Shown here piece by piece: positions 1-5,052 of a DNA stretch of 5,052 nt (its first letter is position 1; every line of letters begins with the position of its first letter). Location: positions 1-5,052 of the forward strand of contig JAUVIB010000291.1 of the NCBI GenBank assembly GCA_030592985.1. The letters are read 5' to 3'. The translations under genes and the position numbers were made by a program. Under the pieces are notes generated by a model. The model was not told the DNA's origin. It was given only the letters and a program-made list of their open reading frames with translations, and ran no database searches. Source of the DNA: Calditrichaceae bacterium (GTDB lineage: Bacteria; Calditrichota; Calditrichia; Calditrichales; Calditrichaceae).

Positions 1-870
1 GGGTAATGCATTATTACGGTTCCAGCGAAATATCGGCACATTAACTTCAGATAAGTAGCGATATGATTCGCGGGTATAAAGACCGGTAATATACTCGGCA
101 TTTTCTGAAAGACCTTCATTAACAAAGGTATATTCGCTGCGATCGTAGTTATAATGTATTAAATGCTGGTATTCATGGGCAATTGTTTGTAAGGCGCCGT
201 TCGGATCCACAACATCATTATAGTAAATTCCAGGATAAGAATCGAGATATATGATATCTGCTTTATTTGATTTTCCGCTTATATCAGTTTGATCTATGCT
301 GTAAAAAAACCCTGCTACATATCCTCCGGTAGAACCCGGCTCCCAGCTGTCTTTTATGTCACACAGAAGTGCATCAACCAAGCCGTCGTTATCTTTGTCA
401 GGAGGATTACCAAAGTACTCCTGATCGATGGCTATGATACCTTCATCAGGATTCACAGATTGTTTGCCGCTTTTACTTTCCAGATATAGTAGAAATGTAT
501 CTGCAACCGCCTGGGTTAAATGCCCATTTGTTATTTCCTCACTAGAACACCAAATCTGACTTAAAGTCCCTTTTGCCAACAGTTGAAATTCAATCGTATC
601 AAATTTATCATCTTTTATATTGAAAACATAGAAATTTCGGATGCTGCCAACGGTATCTACCGCTGCTTTTTTTAAAGACCTGGTAAAAATATCATCACCA
701 AGAGTCTTAAGATAAGCCATTAACTCAGGAGTATTAACAATCGGTGTTCCACTTATTCCCTGCGGTTTATATACCGGCGCATCGCCGTCTTCGATTTTCA
801 TCACATTTTGAGCATTTAGTAATTGGGATATTAAAATAATCCCTAACATTATTAACCGTATTCTCATCAT
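1..870 (-). CDS. Secreted HExxH zinc metallopeptidase, C-terminus beyond window
   Basis: Reading leftward from ATG at 868-870, the frame stays open for 290 codons to base 1, so the C-terminus is missing. Residues 1-20 form a signal peptide (basic Arg3/Arg5, hydrophobic core, LNA before Gln21). The active site is HEYQH at 232-236 (His232 and His236 zinc ligands, Glu233 catalytic base). NEGLSE at 251-256 probably supplies the third ligand, Glu252, as in gluzincin-type peptidases. A DxDxDGxxxD acidic loop at 158-166 looks like a calcium site. The arrangement resembles M6/M30-like secreted metallopeptidases of FCB bacteria, but the exact family cannot be fixed without the rest. GGAG at 878-881 lies 7 bases before the first of two adjacent ATGs; the second (865-867) is a possible alternative. 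The gap to the preceding lipoprotein gene is 4 bases, so the two are probably co-translated. A T9SS sorting domain is expected in the missing C-terminus (inference). Confidence 0.87.
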   Translation of the reverse strand, partial: MMRIRLIMLGIILISQLLNAQNVMKIEDGDAPVYKPQGISGTPIVNTPELMAYLKTLGDDIFTRSLKKAAVDTVGSIRNFYVFNIKDDKFDTIEFQLLAKGTLSQIWCSSEEITNGHLTQAVADTFLLYLESKSGKQSVNPDEGIIAIDQEYFGNPPDKDNDGLVDALLCDIKDSWEPGSTGGYVAGFFYSIDQTDISGKSNKADIIYLDSYPGIYYNDVVDPNGALQTIAHEYQHLIHYNYDRSEYTFVNEGLSENAEYITGLYTRESYRYLSEVNVPIFRWNRNNALP

Positions 871-874
871 AAAG

Positions 875-1180
875 TTACTCCAATTTATCTTTAAAAAGTT
901 TAATTGACTTTACTTCGATATCCTCGTTTTCATCAAGCGCAATCCCATAAACACGAACAAAATTTCCCTGTAGTTTATTAAGTTCCGTTTCCATATTTTT
1001 ATTGGTTTTCAGACGTGTAATATGCCCTTTCCCATCATCAAGGGCAAAAGAAGTAAAAGGTTCATTGCCGACAACAACAAGAATACCCTTAAATTCCTTA
1101 GCTTGATGATTCTCCGAAAGCTTATGCGAGCATGAAACCAATAGGGCGATCAAAATAACAAATAAAAATTTACTTTTCAA
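875..1180 (-). CDS. Small lipoprotein with OB-fold-like pattern, TTG start
   Basis: This gene encodes 101 residues. The N-terminus has Lys2/Lys4, a hydrophobic core and a lipobox LVSC at 14-17, so Cys17 should be lipidated and the protein anchored in the envelope. After a short polar linker the pattern suggests a five-stranded barrel: strands near 30-37, 43-48 and 53-58, a helix near 62-71, then strands near 73-80 and 87-95. This strand-strand-strand-helix-strand-strand order with a conserved-looking Leu-x-Gly before strand four is OB-fold-like; this is inference from pattern, not a family match. The start is TTG (1178-1180), supported by AAGGGG 7 bases upstream and an in-frame TAA two codons before it; the next in-frame ATG is codon 63, past the lipobox. 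The stop overlaps the ribosome-binding region of the metallopeptidase gene, which starts 4 bases later. The function is unknown; a partner or inhibitor of that peptidase is conceivable. Confidence 0.85.
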   Translation of the reverse strand: MKSKFLFVILIALLVSCSHKLSENHQAKEFKGILVVVGNEPFTSFALDDGKGHITRLKTNKNMETELNKLQGNFVRVYGIALDENEDIEVKSIKLFKDKLE

Positions 1181-1454
1181 TGCTTATCCCCTTACATTCA
1201 CTTCAGTAAATTTGTCACGAAATTAAATAAAACTTACAAAAAAAACATGGAATTTCAAATTTGAATTTTGATCCAATGTATTCCATCAATAAATCCATTC
1301 TACAATATAGAATCCAAATCGATCTACCACTCTAATAACACATAATTATATAATTTTGTTCCTTAATTTGAAGAATCGGCCAAATATCGACCCAAATAAT
1401 GGTCAGCAGCGCATCACCTGCTTCCATATAAATAAATAATATACTATTTATCCT
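1181..1454 (-). other. Intergenic region between the two gene sets
   Basis: This 274-base AT-rich stretch separates the propeller gene from the lipoprotein gene. I see no classical terminator (GC-rich stem followed by a T run) and no convincing promoter, so read-through between the sets is possible. Three small structures stand out. An exact 12-base palindrome TTCAAATTTGAA lies at 1254-1265, and on the minus strand a run of eight T follows eight bases later. A 6-base inverted repeat ATTCTA/TAGAAT with a 5-base loop lies at 1297-1313. A more GC-rich patch at about 1376-1425 contains a 5-base inverted repeat (1405-1409/1418-1422). A 31-codon minus-strand frame at 1332-1427 has no ribosome-binding site and is probably not a gene. 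Confidence 0.5.
1188..1193 (-). promoter_or_regulatory. Ribosome-binding site deciding a TTG start
   Basis: On the minus strand AAGGGG lies 7 bases before TTG at 1178-1180. With the in-frame TAA just upstream, it makes TTG the only credible start for the small lipoprotein. Confidence 0.7.
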
Positions 1455-2699
1455 CTATTTTAAAACTACCATTTTTTTCGTCTGAATATATCCGCTGCTC
1501 GTTGTTAATTGATAGTAATAAACGCCGCTGGAAAATCCGGATGCATCTAAAGTTACGTTATGTAATCCTGCTTCTATTTTTCCTTTTAACAATTCCTTAA
1601 CTTTTTGGCCAAGTAAATTGTAAATAATCAATTTCACTTCATTCGTCTCTGCCAATTGAAAAGTTATCGTTGTAACAGGATTAAACGGGTTGGGATAATT
1701 TTGTTCTAAACGAAATGCTCTATCTGTAATAGTATTCTTTTCAATCCCGGTAACAACAGGATTAACACTCCGAAAAACACCGGAAGTATCGGAACCGGCA
1801 AAGAGATAGCCGTTTTTGTTCATTGTTAGGGACAGAATATATTTGTTGGTCAGTCCGCTGTTAAGCAACGGCCAGTTTTCCCCGCCATCAGTGGAATGAT
1901 ATACCCAATACCCACGTGTTCCTGCGTAAATATTCTGATTAGGCGTTACTAAAATACTGGAAAAATCCGGGCCAACGGAATAGACACGTGTCCAATTAAC
2001 TCCATCATCGTCTGATCGATATATACCATATCCTGAAGAAGCAGAAAAAATTTCGCCTGCACTGTTTACAGTAATATCTTTTATCTCCGATGAACTTATA
2101 CCTTGTTCAGAGTAATCCCAATTATCTCCGCCATCGAGAGAGCGGTAAATTCTGCCGTAAGAAGCAGCAAAGATTTTCCCGCCGGGTTTACTTGTTATGG
2201 CATAAAAATTCTTGGTGTCTGTAAATATTTTATCCCAGGAATCTCCATTATCTGTTGATCTATAAATCCCGTTATTAGCACCGGAGTAGTTTAATCCCGT
2301 CCAGATTGTGCTATCATTTTCAACATAAACACAATTAAAGCCGCCGTAACCATTCAAATCCAAAATTTTATCCCAATTTTCTCCATGATCTGTTGATCGG
2401 AAAATACCATTGCCATCGGTATTTCCAATTCCCGCCAGGAATATATCACCATCAGAATTTACATCCATATCAACAATCCAATATCCCGCAAGACCGCTGC
2501 TATCCCAGGTTGCGCCGTTATCCGTGGATTTATAGAGCCCTTGTCCATATCCGCCGGCATAAACAGCGCCTGTGTTATCACTGGTCAAAGCATAGATACT
2601 TAAATGAGGCTCCATCGTTAACTTTTGCCAAAAATCCTGACCGCTCGCAGGGAGTATAATAAAAACAATTATAAGCGGTAATAACAATCTAAAAAACAT
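1455..2699 (-). CDS. Secreted Asp-box (BNR/YCF48-like) beta-propeller with T9SS sorting domain
   Basis: The product has 414 residues from the ATG at 2697-2699. A signal peptide occupies 1-20 (Arg4, long hydrophobic core, ASG before Gln21). Six Asp-box motifs of the form SxDxGxxW lie at 58-65, 102-109, 148-155, 187-194, 229-236 and 269-276, spaced 39-46 residues. A seventh, degenerate repeat near 296-313 ends in FRSV without the box, so a seven-bladed propeller is likely. Residues 333-414 form a T9SS type A sorting domain: NYPNPFNP near the front, YNLLGQ in the middle, GVYYYQL, and a KKMVVLK end. Export across the outer membrane and surface attachment or release follow from that domain. Asp boxes occur in sialidases and in many non-enzymatic propellers; I see no sialidase FRIP motif, so binding or adhesion is a better guess than catalysis. 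An upstream in-frame ATG at 2715-2717 lacks a ribosome-binding site. The gene starts 51 bases after the peptidase stop with no terminator between, so they are likely co-transcribed. Confidence 0.9.
   Translation of the reverse strand: MFFRLLLPLIIVFIILPASGQDFWQKLTMEPHLSIYALTSDNTGAVYAGGYGQGLYKSTDNGATWDSSGLAGYWIVDMDVNSDGDIFLAGIGNTDGNGIFRSTDHGENWDKILDLNGYGGFNCVYVENDSTIWTGLNYSGANNGIYRSTDNGDSWDKIFTDTKNFYAITSKPGGKIFAASYGRIYRSLDGGDNWDYSEQGISSSEIKDITVNSAGEIFSASSGYGIYRSDDDGVNWTRVYSVGPDFSSILVTPNQNIYAGTRGYWVYHSTDGGENWPLLNSGLTNKYILSLTMNKNGYLFAGSDTSGVFRSVNPVVTGIEKNTITDRAFRLEQNYPNPFNPVTTITFQLAETNEVKLIIYNLLGQKVKELLKGKIEAGLHNVTLDASGFSSGVYYYQLTTSSGYIQTKKMVVLK
2227..2398 (-). repeat. Blade-length DNA repeat inside the propeller gene
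   Basis: The 34-base segments at 2227-2260 and 2365-2398 match at 29 positions by eye and lie 138 bases (46 codons) apart. They encode the second and third Asp boxes plus the following WDKI. The nucleotide similarity points to blade duplication within the gene rather than only protein-level constraint. Confidence 0.6.
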
Positions 2700-2705
2700 A
2701 TTTAT

Positions 2706-2709
2706 CTCC
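2706..2709 (-). promoter_or_regulatory. Ribosome-binding site deciding the propeller gene start
   Basis: GGAG on the minus strand lies 6 bases before the ATG at 2697-2699. It sits inside the short N-terminal extension that would be read from the ATG at 2715-2717, which has only A/T-rich sequence upstream. The shorter start also gives a cleaner signal peptide. Confidence 0.65.
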
Positions 2710-2750
2710 ATTTTCATTTAATTATATCTGTAAAAAAAATCAAATTTTCT

Positions 2751-4439
2751 TTATTTTATTAAAATCATTTTGCGAACCTGGACATAATCACGGCTAATCA
2801 ATTTATAGAAATAAATTCCATTGGAAAGGTCTTTCGCATCAAAAACTACTTTGTGCTGTCCTGCCTTTTGAAATCCGGTAGATAAGGTTCGTATCTTTTT
2901 CCCCAAAACATCATACACTGTTAGTTCTATCTCCCCGGCAACCTGAAGCTGATAATTTATTACTGTTGACGGATTAAAAGGATTCGGATAATTCTGTAAC
3001 ATAAATGTTTTTGGTTTATTCAGATTGCCATCATTTTCTATAGAAGTTACTTCAGCTATACCATAAGCTTTTACACATAGATCGTAATCGAAACCCGTAC
3101 CGGCTCCAATTGCATCCCATGTGCCAGTTCCCCCGTTATAACTAAGCCAGCATTTACCACTCACAAATTTGGGATTAGCATATCCATCTACATACGTTTC
3201 AACCGGGACTGGATAATCTTCACCGGGAACGTTATATTTAACTTTTATGTATATATCATTCCCACTATCAAGTTCGATTGCAGAAGGAAGATTAAAAGTA
3301 TAATATCCGGGGTAATTACAAGTCTGATCACCAATTGACGCCAGATGTCCGGACAGAGTGCTACCGTTAAAATTATCATATATATCGAAGCTTACAGTGG
3401 AATTTGAATTATTTATCCAAGTTCCAACTTTTGTTATCTGTTGATTTTCAGCCATAACAAATTTAACCAACCCATGCGCAAGGGCTTCGCTATATCCAAG
3501 TGCGCCAATAGATCCTAAGGTATCATATTGATGTATCGAAAAATTTTCATCATAATCCAGGCGGTTTGGCCAGTAAGCAGGATTAGAATTTACTTTTATA
3601 TCATTATAAGAAATATAAAAAAACCCGCTGTCACCCCAAGCCGGCCCCCAGCTATTTCGAATAATCCAAGCGCCCGTTCCGCCATCAGTCTGCAAGTGAT
3701 CATTCCATCCTACTAAAAGAACTGCATGATTAGAGCTGCTATCCGCACTCAGATTATAATGATATGTAAAATTGGCTGCATTATAATAGCTGTTTTCCCA
3801 AAACATATTTGTATATACAGCGCCATAATCATATAGAATTTGTTTTAATACATCTGCATCATTCGATAAAAATCGTGCATTGGGGATATAACCCCGAGGA
3901 GTTAATCCGGACACATAGTCACTATTATCTACATCATAAGGATCATCCGCTTCTAAAACCGGCCCGTCTCCACGCGTTAAATAGGCTGTTGCTATAGATG
4001 CATTGCCCCCGTCGCAGTGTTCAATTTCAAAACCGCTCCCGTTTTTAAGATTTTGCTCGGAAAGGTCATAACTACCGGAGCCTAAAACTAACCATCTGGA
4101 TTCTATTGAACCATAACTGGCAAAAGTCCAGCAAGCCCCGCAAGTACTCTGATTTTTTACCGTAGTTAATTTGCCTTCGTTTCTCAAATCGAAGCTATCA
4201 GGCAAAGCAGTTGTTTTTTTTAAGCTTTCCGGAGTTTTTACTACAAATTTTATGGAATGAGGAATATATCCAAGTGCATGATCAGTGGTAGTTGTTTTTT
4301 TTAGATATCCCCTTTTTAACATCTTCACATATTTTACTAATTCTGTATTTACCGGAGCTATTTGAAGCTCATTCTTTTGAGCTAATAGGCTTGAATATGT
4401 TAAAAGAAGAGCTAAAATTAAACATACTAATTTTCCCAT
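2751..4439 (-). CDS. Papain-family (C1) cysteine peptidase with lectin-like domain and T9SS sorting domain
   Basis: The product is a secreted endopeptidase precursor of 562 residues. Residues 1-20 are a signal peptide ending SLLA before Gln21, and 21-79 look like a propeptide. The C1 domain begins near LPDSFDLR (79-86). All papain catalytic positions are visible: Gln97 (oxyanion hole) in NQSTCGACW, Cys103 nucleophile, His238 in NHAVLLVGW and Asn262 in RNSWG. Cys100 and Cys142 (HCDGG) match the papain disulfide pair. Residues about 300-460 resemble the lectin-like domain found after C1 domains in other bacterial peptidases (HQYDTLG start, GYYTFNL, CVKAYG end). A T9SS type A sorting domain spans about 480-562 (NYPNPFNP to RKMILIK). 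AGAGGA lies 8 bases before the ATG. The preceding gene, 17 bases upstream, encodes an inhibitor of exactly this peptidase class. Activity is expected because no key residue is missing. The cleaved substrate is unknown. Confidence 0.95.
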   Translation of the reverse strand: MGKLVCLILALLLTYSSLLAQKNELQIAPVNTELVKYVKMLKRGYLKKTTTTDHALGYIPHSIKFVVKTPESLKKTTALPDSFDLRNEGKLTTVKNQSTCGACWTFASYGSIESRWLVLGSGSYDLSEQNLKNGSGFEIEHCDGGNASIATAYLTRGDGPVLEADDPYDVDNSDYVSGLTPRGYIPNARFLSNDADVLKQILYDYGAVYTNMFWENSYYNAANFTYHYNLSADSSSNHAVLLVGWNDHLQTDGGTGAWIIRNSWGPAWGDSGFFYISYNDIKVNSNPAYWPNRLDYDENFSIHQYDTLGSIGALGYSEALAHGLVKFVMAENQQITKVGTWINNSNSTVSFDIYDNFNGSTLSGHLASIGDQTCNYPGYYTFNLPSAIELDSGNDIYIKVKYNVPGEDYPVPVETYVDGYANPKFVSGKCWLSYNGGTGTWDAIGAGTGFDYDLCVKAYGIAEVTSIENDGNLNKPKTFMLQNYPNPFNPSTVINYQLQVAGEIELTVYDVLGKKIRTLSTGFQKAGQHKVVFDAKDLSNGIYFYKLISRDYVQVRKMILIK

Positions 4440-4456
4440 GACATAAATCCTCTATT

Positions 4457-4870
4457 TTATTTTACTACTACGATTAATTTAAATTCATTTTGTGGCTCAA
4501 CATTTTTTTCAAAAGATCTATGATAGATAATTTTTAGAGACGTTTCTCCCTTTTTTATTGACTTAAATGTAAAAATTGACTTTCCGCCGGAGCCCACAAT
4601 ATTCTCCGCTACTTTCCGTGAAATGTATTTTTCAAAGATTTTTTGCAAGATTATTGTATCGATACTCGTTATATCCCATTGATAACCTGTAGTTGGATTT
4701 GCCTCAAGAGAAATTTCCAGGATATCTTCTAAACTTACCTGTAAAATCCTGCCGGAGTCTTTTTCATCTAACTTAATACTGGTTATTACTTTCCGATCAG
4801 CGCTTAATTTATCAGAAGAACCGCAAGTTAAGAATAAAGATAAAGTTAATAAGAACAAAATGGTTTTCAT
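4457..4870 (-). CDS. Chagasin-type (I42) cysteine-peptidase inhibitor lipoprotein
   Basis: The product has 137 residues and belongs by motif to the chagasin family, which blocks papain-like (C1) peptidases by inserting three loops into the active-site cleft. The loops are recognisable: NPTTGYQW at 58-65, GSGG at 93-96, and HRSFE at 117-121 in place of the usual RPW/RPF. The N-terminus has Lys2, a hydrophobic stretch and LFLTC, so Cys16 is a probable lipidation site. Thr before the Cys is less usual than Ala, Gly or Ser, so lipidation is likely but not certain. The domain fills about 28-137, normal for the family. GAGGG lies 4 bases before the ATG at 4868-4870. The C1 peptidase gene follows after 17 bases, so the inhibitor would be made first from the same transcript. 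The inferred role is to protect the envelope from the peptidase before or during T9SS export. Confidence 0.9.
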   Translation of the reverse strand: MKTILFLLTLSLFLTCGSSDKLSADRKVITSIKLDEKDSGRILQVSLEDILEISLEANPTTGYQWDITSIDTIILQKIFEKYISRKVAENIVGSGGKSIFTFKSIKKGETSLKIIYHRSFEKNVEPQNEFKLIVVVK

Positions 4871-4928
4871 AACGCCCTCTTGTTAACTGGAAAATTGTTT
4901 ATAGTCGGATGTATTTTACTAATCTATT

Positions 4929-4958
4929 AATATAATAAATATTCCTACAAGTTTACAA
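4929..4958 (-). promoter_or_regulatory. Candidate sigma-70-like promoter of the inhibitor-peptidase operon
   Basis: On the minus strand TTGTAA (4953-4958) and TATATT (4929-4934) are separated by 18 bases, matching TTGACA at four positions and TATAAT at five. Transcription would begin near 4922-4923, leaving a leader of about 50 bases before the inhibitor ATG. The surroundings are very AT-rich, so a chance match is possible, and FCB bacteria may use a different promoter consensus. Confidence 0.3.
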
Positions 4959-4973
4959 TATATTTATTGAATT

Positions 4974-4995
4974 AACTGTAATGTATATCACATTG
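4974..4995. promoter_or_regulatory. CRP/FNR-family-like operator palindrome
   Basis: The site reads TGTAA-N6-TCACA on the plus strand (4977-4992), one base from the E. coli CRP core TGTGA-N6-TCACA; the wider 22 bases match the extended consensus at 17 positions. Its centre, 4984.5, lies about 61-62 bases upstream of the start predicted from the nearby promoter candidate, the classic distance for activation by CRP. The binding protein and the relevance of the E. coli consensus to this organism are inference. Confidence 0.35.
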
Positions 4996-5034
4996 AAATT
5001 AAAAGAAATATGGGGAAGAGTCAGGAAGGAAAGT

Positions 5035-5052
5035 ATGACTTTTTATAAAATA
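5035..5052 (+). CDS. Possible start of a divergent gene, cut by window edge
   Basis: ATG at 5035-5037 opens six codons (MTFYKI) to the edge with no stop. A purine-rich GGAAGGA at 5024-5030 ends 4 bases before it, a credible ribosome-binding site. With so little sequence this is only a hint of a plus-strand gene transcribed away from the inhibitor operon; no product can be named. Confidence 0.25.

Noticed and set aside
289..489. Plus-strand open frame of 66 codons
   Set aside because: It lies antisense inside the metallopeptidase gene, whose frame has a signal peptide and active-site motifs; the antisense product has no recognisable features.
1297..1313. ATTCTA/TAGAAT hairpin as a terminator
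   Set aside because: The stem is short and AT-rich and no T run follows on the minus strand.
1433..1450. AT-only inverted repeat just after the propeller stop as a terminator
   Set aside because: The stem is five A/T pairs with no following T run, too weak for an intrinsic terminator.
2393..2659. Plus-strand open frame of 88 codons
   Set aside because: It is antisense to the Asp-box repeats of the propeller gene. His/Tyr/Arg-rich composition is what the reverse of those repeats gives, and there is no ribosome-binding site.
1455..2699. Sialidase activity for the Asp-box protein
   Set aside because: Asp boxes alone are not diagnostic, and no FRIP motif or sialidase catalytic arrangement was seen.
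2700..2717. Upstream ATG (2715-2717) as the propeller gene start
   Set aside because: There is no ribosome-binding site before it, whereas GGAG lies 6 bases before the ATG at 2697-2699, which also begins a cleaner signal peptide. It cannot be fully excluded.
3528..3997. Two plus-strand open frames of 62 codons (3528-3716 and 3809-3997)
   Set aside because: Both are antisense to the C1 catalytic domain and show no motif or credible start signal.
5010..5048. Plus-strand ATG at 5010 opening a 12-codon frame
   Set aside because: It stops within 12 codons; the ATG at 5035 in another frame has the better ribosome-binding site.

Overview
The window is AT-rich and nearly all its coding capacity lies on the minus strand. 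It carries exported proteins of a Gram-negative, diderm bacterium of the Fibrobacteres-Chlorobi-Bacteroidetes (FCB) superphylum. Two proteins end in a type IX secretion (T9SS type A) sorting domain of the NYPNPFNP...KxxLxK kind. This wording is typical of Ignavibacteria, Calditrichaeota, Marinimicrobia and similar lineages. Two further small proteins carry lipoprotein signal peptides. All three proteins with a signal-peptidase-I peptide have Gln directly after the predicted cleavage site, which is the pattern described for Bacteroidetes-type exported proteins. The genus cannot be fixed from the sequence.

Layout in transcription order (right to left). 4871-5052 is an upstream control region with a sigma-70-like promoter candidate and a CRP-like palindrome; a possible divergent plus-strand gene starts at 5035 and leaves the window. 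Then come three closely spaced minus-strand genes. The first (4457-4870) is a chagasin-type (I42) cysteine-peptidase inhibitor lipoprotein. The second (2751-4439) is a papain-family (C1) peptidase with a lectin-like domain and a T9SS sorting domain. The third (1455-2699) is a seven-repeat Asp-box beta-propeller with a T9SS sorting domain. After 274 bases without a convincing gene comes a second pair: a small lipoprotein with an OB-fold-like pattern (875-1180, TTG start) and, 4 bases later, a secreted HExxH metallopeptidase (870 down to the left edge, C-terminus missing).

How the genes may work together: the clearest story is a peptidase with its inhibitor. A membrane-anchored I42 inhibitor is encoded first and the papain-like enzyme second, as expected if the cell protects its envelope from a protease in transit to the T9SS. 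The propeller protein is probably co-exported to the surface. The second pair has the same order, small lipoprotein then secreted peptidase, which raises the untested idea that the 101-residue lipoprotein serves the metallopeptidase. No mobile elements, CRISPR arrays, tRNA or rRNA genes were seen.
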